Below, piece by piece: positions 43,788 to 54,855 of a stretch of DNA of 64,000 nt (positions are counted from its first letter, which is position 1; the number at the start of each line of letters is the position of its first letter). Source of the stretch: Hyphomicrobiales bacterium. GTDB taxonomy: Bacteria > Pseudomonadota > Alphaproteobacteria > Rhizobiales > Beijerinckiaceae. The stretch spans positions 17,681 to 81,680 of the forward strand of contig JAQGKD010000120.1 in NCBI GenBank assembly GCA_028290285.1, in the 5' to 3' direction. Position numbers and translations under genes: made by a program. The notes under the pieces are model-generated. The model searched no databases and had not been told where the DNA came from. It saw nothing but the letters and a program-made list of their open reading frames with translations.

Positions 43788-44693
43788 ATGCTCGGCCAGA
43801 CCAGCGACGCTGCCACGTCGATCACAGGCGACCTCGTGAAGGAAACCACGACGGCCGCCTTCAAGAATGACGTAATCGCCGACTCGATGCGGCAGCCCGT
43901 ACTCGTCGATTTCTGGGCGCCCTGGTGCGGGCCCTGCCGCCAGATGACGCCCGTGATCGAGAAAGCGGTCGTGGCAGCTGCCGGAAAGGTGAAGCTCGTT
44001 AAAATGAATATCGACGAGCATCCGCAAATCGCGGGGCAGCTCGGTGTGAAATCGATCCCTGCAGTTGTGGCCTTCCAGAACGGCCGCCCCGTCGATGGCT
44101 TTGTCGGCGCCCTTCCGGAAAGCCAGATCCGGAGCTTCATCGAGCGGCTCGTCGGCCCCGTCGAAGACGAGGCGGAAGCGATGCTGCTTGTTGCGGAAAC
44201 GGCACTCGCCGAGGAGAGGCTCGACGAGGCCGGAGAGACCTTTTCCGCCATTCTCGCGACCCAGCCTGATAATACCAGCGCTCTGGCTGGCTTAGCACGA
44301 ACCTTACTCGCCACCGGCAATCTCGATGACGCGAAAGCCATCCTAGCCCTGATCCCGCCGGATGCCCCCACAGATGCAAAGATCCAGGCTGCAAGAGCAG
44401 CTCTGGATCTTGCCGTTCAGGCCGCCGATCTCGGCGACATCCCTGATCTCGAGACGCGTCTCCTCGCCGACGCAGGGGACCACCAGGCGCGTTTCGACCT
44501 TGCGCTTGCGCTGAATGCGCGGGGCCGCCGTCAGGACGCTGCCGATGCCCTCTTGCTGATCATCAAACATGATCGGAGCTGGGAGGACGACCGCGCCCGT
44601 CAGCAATTGCTTCAGTTTTTTGAGGCCTGGGGTCCGATGGACCCAGAAACGGCTCTGGCGAGACGAAAATTGTCGACGCTTCTCTTTTCCTGA
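43788..44693 (+). CDS. Thioredoxin-TPR co-chaperone (YbbN/CnoX-like)
   Basis: A 301-residue protein with an N-terminal thioredoxin domain (residues about 20-125) and a C-terminal TPR-like helical part. The active site is WAPWCGPCRQM, and the cis-Pro loop is VKSIPAVVAFQNG. Unlike E. coli YbbN (SxxC), both redox Cys are kept, as in alphaproteobacterial CnoX-type proteins. ATG at 43788 has CAGGGA directly upstream; the long in-frame extension would run through the tRNA region and is not real. It is followed after 18 bases by the LON-domain gene. Confidence 0.92.
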   Translation: MLGQTSDAATSITGDLVKETTTAAFKNDVIADSMRQPVLVDFWAPWCGPCRQMTPVIEKAVVAAAGKVKLVKMNIDEHPQIAGQLGVKSIPAVVAFQNGRPVDGFVGALPESQIRSFIERLVGPVEDEAEAMLLVAETALAEERLDEAGETFSAILATQPDNTSALAGLARTLLATGNLDDAKAILALIPPDAPTDAKIQAARAALDLAVQAADLGDIPDLETRLLADAGDHQARFDLALALNARGRRQDAADALLLIIKHDRSWEDDRARQQLLQFFEAWGPMDPETALARRKLSTLLFS

Positions 44694-44711
44694 ATGAAAG
44701 GTCGCTTAACC

Positions 44712-45377
44712 ATGGGCATCAACCATCCACCGGCAGGCGCGGACGCGGTTCCCTCGGTCATCCCTGTGTTTCCGCTCGTCTCCGCGCTGCTCCTTCCGCG
44801 AGGAGAATTGCCGCTCAACGTATTCGAAACGCGCTACCTCACGATGATTGACGACGCGCTGAAAGCTGATCGGATCATAGGCATGATTCAGCCGCGCGGT
44901 GACGCGGGCGATGATGAAAATCCCATTCTTCACAGCGTCGGGTGCGCGGGCAGGATCACGCAGATCGCCGAGACGGGTGACGGCCGATACATGCTGACTT
45001 TGACCGGACTGGCCCGATTCAGGATTGTCGAAGAACTCGTGGCGATGACACCCTACCGTCAATGCGTCGTCAGCTATGACGAGTTTGCGACTGACTTCGA
45101 CGTCCATACTGGCGAGTCGGAAGTCGATCGGGCGGGGGTCCTGCGCGCTTTACGTGAATTCGCGGATGCAAACCGTTTGAAAATTGACTGGAAGGGCATC
45201 GAGCAAACCCCGAACGAGGCTTTGGTTAACGCATTGGCGATGATGAGCCCGTTCGGGCCGGACGAGAAGCAGGCGCTTCTGGAAGCAAGTACGTTGAGAA
45301 CAAGAGCTGAGGTGCTGGTCGCGATTACCGAAATCGAATTGGCGCGCGGCCACGGACCTATCTCGAGCCTCCAGTGA
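44712..45377 (+). CDS. LON substrate-binding domain protein
   Basis: A 221-residue protein consisting of the LON N-terminal (substrate-recognition) domain alone: VIPVFPLVSALLLPRGELPLNVFETRYLTMIDDALKADRIIGMIQP, and GCAGRITQIAETGDGRYMLTLTGLARFRI. No ATPase or protease part is present. The exact function is unknown; the order thioredoxin-LON domain-Trm112-like is conserved in Hyphomicrobiales. ATG at 44712 has AAAGG upstream; ATG at 44694, directly after the previous stop, is an alternative. Confidence 0.88.
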   Translation: MGINHPPAGADAVPSVIPVFPLVSALLLPRGELPLNVFETRYLTMIDDALKADRIIGMIQPRGDAGDDENPILHSVGCAGRITQIAETGDGRYMLTLTGLARFRIVEELVAMTPYRQCVVSYDEFATDFDVHTGESEVDRAGVLRALREFADANRLKIDWKGIEQTPNEALVNALAMMSPFGPDEKQALLEASTLRTRAEVLVAITEIELARGHGPISSLQ

Positions 45378-45383
45378 GGGCAC

Positions 45384-45617
45384 ATGACCGCTCGACAACC
45401 TGATAATGTGACCGACGACAATCCGAACAGAGCTCCCGAGCCGTCCCGCATCGATCCACGCCTCCTGGAGGTGCTCGTGTGCCCCTTGAGCAAAACGACC
45501 TTGGAATATGACCGCGAGCGGCAGGAATTGGTTTCGCGAGTCGCTCGACTCGCTTATCCGATCCGGGATGGTATTCCCATCATGCTGCCCGACGAAGCCC
45601 GCGTTCTGGATGGCTGA
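45384..45617 (+). CDS. Trm112 family protein
   Basis: A 77-residue protein with the Trm112p-like core [47 protein letters not shown]. Eukaryotic Trm112 activates methyltransferases; in bacteria small YcaR-like proteins of this family have unclear roles. Only one Cys is present in this copy, so the zinc site is incomplete. It starts 6 bases after the LON-domain gene and is part of that operon. Confidence 0.88.
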   Translation: MTARQPDNVTDDNPNRAPEPSRIDPRLLEVLVCPLSKTTLEYDRERQELVSRVARLAYPIRDGIPIMLPDEARVLDG

Positions 45618-45621
45618 AGCG

Positions 45622-46830
45622 CTACGGCAGAAGCCCGCGCAGCAAAGATGGGACCGAGCCGCGAATTCCGGCAGCTTCCTTTGCCAGGCTCCTCTTTAGT
45701 CGCGGGGATCGATCGACAATCCCCAGTCCGAGATCGCGCAGGAGCCGCAGCGGCGCAAGATCGTTGGCGAACAGCGCGTGCAGGCCGTCAGTCGCGGTGG
45801 CCATCGCGACCGAGTCAAAGAAACGGGCGCGTTGATAGTCTTCCAGCACGTCGGGCTGTCCGATATCGAGGCCGAGCCGCGCCTGTTTGACAATACTATC
45901 AACGAGCGCCCCAATATCGCGAAAGCCGAAATTGAGGCCTTGCCCAGCGAGCGGATGCATCACCCGGGCAGCATCGCCCACAAGCGCCACGCGGGGGCCG
46001 ATGAAGCGGCGTGAAAGCCGGAGCCGGAGCGGAAACGCTTCCGGCCGCCCCTCGAGCGAAAAGGCCCCTAGCTCGTAGCCGAAGCGACGCTCGACCTCGG
46101 CGATAAACTCCTCGTCAGACAAGGCAAGAATAGCCGCTGCGTCATCAGTGCGTTCAGGCCAGACGATTGATGATCTCCGGCCGACTAGCGGCAGCATTGC
46201 GAAAGGGCCGGCAGGAAGAAAATGCTGGAATGCACGACCTTCGTGGTCGATCGCATGGGATAGGGTGGCGACGATGGCCGAGCGGCCGTACTCGTGGTCA
46301 ACCGTTGCGATCCCGGCTTCTTGCCGAACGCGCGAATTGAGACCGTCGGCGCCAACGACTAGCGACGCTACATGATTTGTGCCGTCGCTCAGCCGAGCGC
46401 TGATGTTTTGCGGAGTTGGTTTCAGCCGCACAACAGACTCGCGCGCGACTTCGATCCCCAGATCCTGGCTCAATTGGTCGAGTTCCGCCAGTAGATCCCT
46501 GTTGAAGACCATGTGAGCAGAGGGCTCACCTCCTTCAAGGCGTTCATCGAAAGCCAGGAAACGAGGGCGCACGGCGTCGTTTCGTCGTGAATCGGTAATT
46601 GTCATCGCGAGGATCGGCTGCGCGCGGTCTGCGAGGCCGTTCCATACGCCTATGGTCTCGAGAAGATGTCGCGAACCCGCTGTCAGCGCGGACGTCCGGC
46701 GACTTGATCGGCGGGCGCCGAATTCGGGATCGGCCACGAGGATTTTGAACTCGGCCCCGAAACTTCGGCGCAATGCGATCGCCAGCGAAAGCCCCGCTAT
46801 TCCGCCTCCGGCAATGATGACATCCTGCAC
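45622..46830 (-). CDS. UbiH/UbiF/Coq6-family FAD hydroxylase
   Basis: A 402-residue flavoprotein monooxygenase of ubiquinone biosynthesis. FAD motifs are GGGIAGLSLAIALRR at the N-terminus, VVGADGLNSRVRQEAGI (DG motif) and ALVGDAARVMHPLAGQGLNFGFRDI (GD motif). Which ring position it hydroxylates cannot be told; alphaproteobacteria often use one or two such enzymes (UbiL, UbiM) for several positions, so no symbol is given. It is convergent with the Trm112-like gene (4-base gap) and divergent from tesB. Confidence 0.9.
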   Translation of the reverse strand: MQDVIIAGGGIAGLSLAIALRRSFGAEFKILVADPEFGARRSSRRTSALTAGSRHLLETIGVWNGLADRAQPILAMTITDSRRNDAVRPRFLAFDERLEGGEPSAHMVFNRDLLAELDQLSQDLGIEVARESVVRLKPTPQNISARLSDGTNHVASLVVGADGLNSRVRQEAGIATVDHEYGRSAIVATLSHAIDHEGRAFQHFLPAGPFAMLPLVGRRSSIVWPERTDDAAAILALSDEEFIAEVERRFGYELGAFSLEGRPEAFPLRLRLSRRFIGPRVALVGDAARVMHPLAGQGLNFGFRDIGALVDSIVKQARLGLDIGQPDVLEDYQRARFFDSVAMATATDGLHALFANDLAPLRLLRDLGLGIVDRSPRLKRSLAKEAAGIRGSVPSLLRGLLP

Positions 46831-46989
46831 GTTTCATCCTCTGAGCGGCCCTGCTGGAAGCTTATCACGCGCGGTGGTGAGAGGTCATGTGTCGGTCCGC
46901 CGCGCTGGACATTATGCGCCGCTACTCGTCGTACTTGACGTCACCGTCCCCGAGGATCACCTGAACATACAAACCAGCCGGACCCAATC

Positions 46990-47865
46990 ATGCCCAACGC
47001 CATAGCCGAACTAATCGCAATCCTCGACCTCGAGCGGATCGAGTCGAATATTTTCCGGGGTCGTAGCCCGCAGGTGGGCTGGCAACGGGTTTTTGGCGGG
47101 CTGGTTATATCCCAGGCTCTCGTTGCCGCGAGCCGGACCGTTGAGGGCCGGAATCCGCACTCGCTTCACTGCTACTTCCTGCTTGCCGGGGACCCCTCAG
47201 TCCCGATCGTCTATGAGGTGGAGCGGGTGCGCGATGGCCGGAGCTTCGCCACCCGCCGATGCACCGCGCTTCAGCACGGTCGAACGATTTTTGTCCTCTC
47301 GGTGTCGTACCAGATCGACGAAGAGGGGCTGGAACATTCCCTCCCGATGCCAGATGTTCCTCCTCCTGAGGAACTCGCCAGCGTCGAAGAAATCAAGAAA
47401 GCCTTCGGCGACCAGATGCCGGATGGAGTTCGCAGATATTTCGATCGAGAGAGGCCGATTGAATTTCGTCCAGTCGACGTCAGCCGCTACGCACCTCCGT
47501 CGTCGAGCCGTTTACGCCGTCCATCACAGCAGATTTGGATGCGCGCCTCCGGTCGTCTCCCGGACGACGCCCCCATCCATCGTGCAGTACTCGCATACCT
47601 CTCCGATATGACCCTTCTGGACACAGCACTGGTAAGCCATGGCCGGTCCGTTTTCGATGGAACCACTCAGGTCGCTAGCCTCGACCATGCACTCTGGTTT
47701 CACCGCTCATTCCGGGCCGACGAATGGATGCTCTATGACCAGGAAAGCCCGAACGCAAATGGAGCACGGGGTCTTTGCCGTGGCAGTCTTTTCTCGAGGG
47801 ACGGACGGCTTATTGCGTCTGTGATGCAGGAGGGATTGATCAGGCCGCAGGCAGCGAAATCCTAA
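46990..47865 (+). CDS. tesB: Acyl-CoA thioesterase II
   Basis: A 291-residue double-hotdog thioesterase. Motifs include NIFRGRSPQVGWQRVFGGLVISQALVAA, SLHCYFLLAGDPSVPIVYEVERVRDGRSFATRR, AYLSDMTLLDTAL with the catalytic Asp, SLDHALWFHRSFRADEWMLYDQ and the final VMQEGLIRPQ with the catalytic Gln. It hydrolyses a broad range of acyl-CoAs. It is monocistronic: 159 bp separates it from the divergent hydroxylase and 266 bp from glnK. Confidence 0.94.
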   Translation: MPNAIAELIAILDLERIESNIFRGRSPQVGWQRVFGGLVISQALVAASRTVEGRNPHSLHCYFLLAGDPSVPIVYEVERVRDGRSFATRRCTALQHGRTIFVLSVSYQIDEEGLEHSLPMPDVPPPEELASVEEIKKAFGDQMPDGVRRYFDRERPIEFRPVDVSRYAPPSSSRLRRPSQQIWMRASGRLPDDAPIHRAVLAYLSDMTLLDTALVSHGRSVFDGTTQVASLDHALWFHRSFRADEWMLYDQESPNANGARGLCRGSLFSRDGRLIASVMQEGLIRPQAAKS

Positions 47866-47996
47866 AAGCCTATTTTTTATTCATCAATTGGGCGCGCGCT
47901 GCACATAAAATGATCAATCAGCTTCTTGCAAGGCCATCGGCCTATAAGGACGGCTAATAAGTCCTTTGAATCAACCGTGAAAGCCGAAAAACGGAC

Positions 47997-48013
47997 TTGG
48001 CATGCCGCTTGAT
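47997..48013 (+). promoter_or_regulatory. Candidate sigma-54 promoter of glnK-amtB
   Basis: TTGGCAT-N5-TTGAT in the 266-bp gap before glnK resembles the -24/-12 consensus TGGCAC-N5-TTGCA, with GG conserved and the final positions weak. It lies about 120 bases before the glnK start. Nitrogen control of this operon through NtrC is common. No clear NtrC site was found. Confidence 0.4.
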
Positions 48014-48095
48014 TGCGGCAGTGCCAGCATAGCTGCTTGTCCCTGCGACAGGCAGTTAGGCCAGAACCGAGCCGGCAATGGGGCGTCGCAACTAA

Positions 48096-48470
<375 letters not shown>

Positions 48471-48501
48471 CGTCCCCACCCGACTTCCCCAGGAGTATGA
48501 A

Positions 48502-49989
48502 ATGAAATCCGTCTCGTTGTTCCCGTCCATAAGCCGCGCAGCCGGCATTGGATTCCTTTCGCTGGCCGTTTCTGCCAGCGCTGCACTGGCGCAAGCGCCA
48601 GCCGCTCCGGTTCCCAACAAGGGTGACACGGCGTGGATGTTGGTCTCGACCCTGCTGGTCTTGATGATGTCCATTCCGGGTCTCGCCTTGTTCTACGGCG
48701 GACTCGTCCGCACGAAGAACATGCTGTCGGTGCTCAGCCAGGTGTTCATGATCGTATCGCTCGTTTCGATCATCTGGGTCACGTACGGCTATTCGCTAGC
48801 CTTTACCAACGGCGGCAGCCTCAACGACTATGTCGGCGGCCTCTCCAAGGCGTTCCTCCTGGGGATCACGCCCGACTCGACCGTGGCAACCTTCTCGAAT
48901 GGCGTCGTCATTCCGGAATACGTCTACATGGCGTTCCAGATGACTTTCGCCTGCATCACGCCCGCCCTGATCGTCGGCGCCTTCGCCGAGCGCATCAAGT
49001 TTTCCGCGCTGATGCTTTTTATTGTCCTCTGGGTCACGTTGATCTACTTCCCGATCGCCCACATGGTTTGGTACTGGGGCGGACCGGACGCAATCGGCGA
49101 TGCTGCCAAGGCTGTTGCTGCTGCGACGGACGAAGCGACGAAAACGGCTGCTACTGCCACGTTTGAAGCGGTCAAGGCCGATGCTGGCATGATCTTCAAA
49201 TGGGGTGCTCTGGACTTCGCGGGCGGCACTGTTGTTCACATCAACGCGGGTATCGCTGGTCTCGTCGGCGCGCTGATGCTCGGCAAGCGCGTTGGGTATC
49301 CCCGTGAGGTGATGGCTCCCCACTCGCTGACCATGACCATGATCGGCGCTTCGCTCTTGTGGGTTGGCTGGTTCGGCTTCAACGCAGGTTCCAACCTCGA
49401 AGCGAACGGCACGACGGCTTTGGCCTTCGTGAACACGTTCGTGGCCGCGGCCGCTGCGTCTCTCGCGTGGCTCTTCGCCGAATGGGGCGCGAAGGGTAAG
49501 CCGTCTCTGCTTGGGATGGTATCGGGCGCCGTGGCTGGTCTCGTGGCCATTACCCCGGCTTCCGGCTTCGCTGGCCCGATGGGTTCGATTGTCCTCGGCC
49601 TCGTGGCTGGTGTGGCCTGCTTCTTCTTCGTGGCGATCGTGAAGAACAAGCTCAAGTACGACGACTCCCTTGACGTCTTCGGCGTGCATTGCGTCGGCGG
49701 CATCATCGGCGCCATCTCTACCGGCATATTGGTCAACCAGGCTTTGGGTGGTACAGGCATCGCCGACTACGAAACCAAGCCCGGCGAAATGGTCATCGCG
49801 GCCTATGAACTTGCTCCTGCGGTAATTGCCCAGCTCAAAGCGGTTGGCCTGACGATCTGCTGGTCGGGTATCGGCTCGGCAATCCTCTACAAGGTAGTGG
49901 ATCTCATCATCGGTCTGCGGGTGACGGTCGACGCAGAGCGTGAGGGTCTCGATGTCGCTGAACACGGCGAACGCGCCTACAATCCCTGA
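48502..49989 (+). CDS. amtB: Ammonium transporter
   Basis: A 495-residue Amt/MEP channel. From ATG 48502 (AGGAG upstream) a signal peptide is seen up to ASAALAQA, then about eleven helices. Family marks are ALFYGGLVRTKNMLSVLSQ, AFAERIKFSALMLF, the pore-His regions FPIAHMVWYWGG and FGVHCVGGIIGA, and DFAGGTVVHINAGIAGLVGALMLGKR. A ~30-residue Ala/Thr/Lys-rich insertion (GDAAKAVAAATDEATKTAATATFEA is its core) lies between helices 5 and 6. A strong terminator follows at 50012. Confidence 0.96.
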   Translation: MKSVSLFPSISRAAGIGFLSLAVSASAALAQAPAAPVPNKGDTAWMLVSTLLVLMMSIPGLALFYGGLVRTKNMLSVLSQVFMIVSLVSIIWVTYGYSLAFTNGGSLNDYVGGLSKAFLLGITPDSTVATFSNGVVIPEYVYMAFQMTFACITPALIVGAFAERIKFSALMLFIVLWVTLIYFPIAHMVWYWGGPDAIGDAAKAVAAATDEATKTAATATFEAVKADAGMIFKWGALDFAGGTVVHINAGIAGLVGALMLGKRVGYPREVMAPHSLTMTMIGASLLWVGWFGFNAGSNLEANGTTALAFVNTFVAAAAASLAWLFAEWGAKGKPSLLGMVSGAVAGLVAITPASGFAGPMGSIVLGLVAGVACFFFVAIVKNKLKYDDSLDVFGVHCVGGIIGAISTGILVNQALGGTGIADYETKPGEMVIAAYELAPAVIAQLKAVGLTICWSGIGSAILYKVVDLIIGLRVTVDAEREGLDVAEHGERAYNP

Positions 49990-50011
49990 TCCGTCCGGGT
50001 TATAATGGTGA

Positions 50012-50040
50012 AACGGCGGTGCCTTGGCGCCGCCGTTTTG
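50012..50040 (+). terminator. Rho-independent terminator of glnK-amtB
   Basis: AAACGGCGGTGCC, a short TT loop, GGCGCCGCCGTTTT: a 12-bp stem with one G-T pair and a T-run, 22 bases after the amtB stop. Confidence 0.93.
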
Positions 50041-50070
50041 CGTTCTGCGGCGAGCGGCAGCGCGGCAGGG

Positions 50071-50086
50071 TTAAACTGCCGTTAAC
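50071..50086 (+). promoter_or_regulatory. CtrA-type box upstream of ftsK
   Basis: TTAAACTGCCGTTAAC matches TTAA-N7-TTAAC exactly and lies 89 bases before the ftsK start. CtrA is the master cell-cycle regulator of Alphaproteobacteria. A GANTC methylation site (GATTC at 50159-50163) also lies in the leader but is expected by chance. Confidence 0.65.
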
Positions 50087-50175
50087 CGCGCGGGCCTAGC
50101 TTCAAAAGCAGTTTGTTCGGTGCCGTTCCTCGCCCGAACCAGTGTAGGGCGTGGCCCGGATTCGGTGCAGGAGCA

Positions 50176-52737
<2,562 letters not shown>

Positions 52738-52809
52738 GCTTTTCGTCTCAGATTCGCCACGGCATTAGCCTAGCAAACCAGATCCAGAACCAACTCGGAA
52801 GAACACACC

Positions 52810-53490
52810 ATGTCGCGCATCTGGCCTTTCCTTGGACTTTGCCTCGGGCTTGCTGCAGGCTCTGCAGCGATGGCCCAGACGTCGGGCGCACCCATGAACC
52901 TCGGTGCCACCGGAGCCAGCAAAGCAATCTCGCGTCAGGCCCCCGCCAAGACTGGGATGGATTCGGCCACTGCCATCCAGAAAGCGAATGCTTATTTCAA
53001 CGCCAACGCCACCATGGTCGCCGACTTCGTCCAGCTCGGCGCGGATGGTCGGCGCACGGATGGCAAGCTGTACGTTCAAAGGCCTGGACGCATGCGGTTT
53101 GAATACGCTCGGCCAGCCACCCTCGAGATTATTGCGGATGGAACATCTGTGGCGATCCGTGATCGCAAGCTTGCGACACAGGACGTTTATTTCATCGGAC
53201 AGACGCCCCTCAAATTCCTCCTGAAGGAGCGGATCGACCTGGCGCGTGACACCAAAATCCTCGACGTCAAAACTGATGATCGCTCCGTGTCCATTCTCGT
53301 GGAAGACAAAGCGACATTCGGTGGAACCTCACGTATCCGACTCGTCTTCGATGCCGCGAATTTCAATCTGAAGCAGTGGACCGTGACCGATCCGCAGGGC
53401 TACGAGACGCTTGTTTCGCTCTCGAACATTGACCTTGCTCAGAAGCCGGAAGCATCGCTCTTTCAAATCAATTATGAGCGGTTCAACTAA
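52810..53490 (+). CDS. lolA: LolA-like outer-membrane lipoprotein carrier
   Basis: A 226-residue periplasmic protein. A signal peptide is visible (ILE-type start MSRIWPFLGLCLGLAAGSAAMAQ). The LolA core includes ANAYFNANATMVADFVQLGADGRRTDGKLYVQRPGRMRFEYARPATLEIIADG and FDAANFNLKQWTVTDPQGYETLVSLSNIDL. It ferries lipoproteins from LolCDE to the outer membrane. It lies 72 bases after ftsK, as lolA does in many proteobacteria, and 84 bases before xth. Confidence 0.93.
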   Translation: MSRIWPFLGLCLGLAAGSAAMAQTSGAPMNLGATGASKAISRQAPAKTGMDSATAIQKANAYFNANATMVADFVQLGADGRRTDGKLYVQRPGRMRFEYARPATLEIIADGTSVAIRDRKLATQDVYFIGQTPLKFLLKERIDLARDTKILDVKTDDRSVSILVEDKATFGGTSRIRLVFDAANFNLKQWTVTDPQGYETLVSLSNIDLAQKPEASLFQINYERFN

Positions 53491-53524
53491 ACCGCCAGCT
53501 GCGAGCGGAGCAGCTGGGACGGTT
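53489..53524. repeat. Inverted repeat between lolA and xth
   Basis: AACCG-CCAGCTGC, a 7-base loop, GCAGCTGG-GA-CGGTT: an 8-bp perfect stem extended by 5 more pairs after a 2-base bulge. It begins at the lolA stop. No T-run follows, so it may be an mRNA 3' stabiliser or processing site. Confidence 0.6.
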
Positions 53525-53574
53525 GCGAGGACAGACGGTTTGTGCAACGTCCACGCTGGAATGTGAGGTGGGCA

Positions 53575-54381
53575 GTGGCACTCAAAATCGCGACGTGGAA
53601 TATAAATTCGGTGCGGCTGCGCATGCCGCTGGTCCAACGCTATCTCGCGTCGCACGCTCCCGACATCATGTGCCTGCAAGAGACAAAGTGCCGCGATGGT
53701 GAATTCCCGAGCGGGGCCTTACGCGATGCAGGCTACGAACACATCGCGATCCATGGGCAAAAGGGCTATCACGGCGTGGCCATAGCTTCGCGCCACCCAC
53801 TCGGTCGCATAGATCGACACGATTTCTGCGCCAAAGGCGACGCACGGCATATTGCAGCGACTGTTGTCGTCGGTGGTAGGGAAGTGACCGTTCATAACTT
53901 TTATGTTCCGGCCGGCGGAGACGTGGCCGATCCCGAAATGAACCCGAAATTTGCACATAAGCTCGGGTTCCTTGAGGAGATGGCTGGATGGATGACCGCT
54001 GCCGATCTGGCTCTCGGATCGACGGTTGTCGTGGGAGATCTCAACATCGCTCCGCTGGAGACTGATGTCTGGAGCCACAAGGCGCTATTGAAGGTCGTAA
54101 GCCATACGCCCATCGAAGTTGCCGGCCTGCAGCGCGTCTTGGCGTCGGGTCCATGGGTCGACGCTTTACGCACGCAAATCCCGCCAGAGGAAAAGCTCTA
54201 CACGTGGTGGAGCTACCGCTCGCCGAACTGGTTGACTGCGGACAAAGGCCGTCGTCTGGACCACATCTGGGTCAGTCAGGATCTCGGATCCAAGGTAATT
54301 GGGCTTGATATCCTCAAGGAAGCACGCGGGTGGGAGCGGCCGTCCGACCACGTGCCCGTCATGATCACCCTCGGGGATTAG
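53575..54381 (+). CDS. xth: Exodeoxyribonuclease III
   Basis: A 268-residue AP endonuclease/exonuclease of the EEP superfamily, for base-excision repair. Conserved active-site pieces are IATWNINSVRLR (Asn), CLQETKCRDGEFP (Glu), HNFYVPAGGD (Tyr), VVVGDLNIAPLETDVW (Asp and Asn), and RRLDHIWVS plus PSDHVPVMITL (Asp-His). GTG at 53575 has AGGTGGG upstream and matches the family N-terminus. It ends with a 4-base overlap with the convergent cyclic-nucleotide-binding gene. Confidence 0.95.
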   Translation: MALKIATWNINSVRLRMPLVQRYLASHAPDIMCLQETKCRDGEFPSGALRDAGYEHIAIHGQKGYHGVAIASRHPLGRIDRHDFCAKGDARHIAATVVVGGREVTVHNFYVPAGGDVADPEMNPKFAHKLGFLEEMAGWMTAADLALGSTVVVGDLNIAPLETDVWSHKALLKVVSHTPIEVAGLQRVLASGPWVDALRTQIPPEEKLYTWWSYRSPNWLTADKGRRLDHIWVSQDLGSKVIGLDILKEARGWERPSDHVPVMITLGD

Positions 54382-54836
54382 AGGCCTGCCTCTGACATTT
54401 CGGCATCAACAGCAAGCCCACTGGTGAAGGTCGAGAGCCGTTTCGCCATCGTGCTCCGCAGACGAACTGCACTCTGGGGAAATTCCTTCAGGACGCGGTG
54501 AAACATTGATCGAGATATCTTGAGAACGGTCGACGGCTCCCGGGCCATGACAGTCGCTGGCCTATCGGTTGGTATCAACAACGCCAGTTCCCCGATCAGC
54601 GAGTGGAGGCTGACGATTTGACCTCCTCTGCGCGTCAGACCATCGGGATCCACATGAAATGAGCCCGAGAGAACCACATACCCACCATCGGAAAGATCGC
54701 CACGGCGGAAAAGAACCTCTCCGGTTCTAAGGATCTTCGTCTCAGCGGAAAACGCGATCAGGCGAAGCGCATCGGCTTCTACATCCGTGAAGAGCGGCAA
54801 GCGCGCCAGGTTACGGATGTCGTCCTCGAGTGCCAT
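54378..54836 (-). CDS. Cyclic nucleotide-binding domain protein
   Basis: A 152-residue protein made only of a Crp-like cyclic-nucleotide-binding domain: FTDVEADALRLIAFSAETKILRTGEVLFRRGDLSDGGYVVLSGSFHV, then the phosphate-binding-cassette region IGELALLIPTDRPATVMA. No helix-turn-helix is present. The usual ER-S motif is replaced by DRPATVMA, so ligand binding is uncertain. ATG at 54836 has GGAGG upstream. It lies 19 bases downstream of the CenR-like regulator gene and is probably cotranscribed with it. Confidence 0.87.
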   Translation of the reverse strand: MALEDDIRNLARLPLFTDVEADALRLIAFSAETKILRTGEVLFRRGDLSDGGYVVLSGSFHVDPDGLTRRGGQIVSLHSLIGELALLIPTDRPATVMAREPSTVLKISRSMFHRVLKEFPQSAVRLRSTMAKRLSTFTSGLAVDAEMSEAGL

Positions 54837-54855
54837 GCGTTCGCCTCCGATGAGC

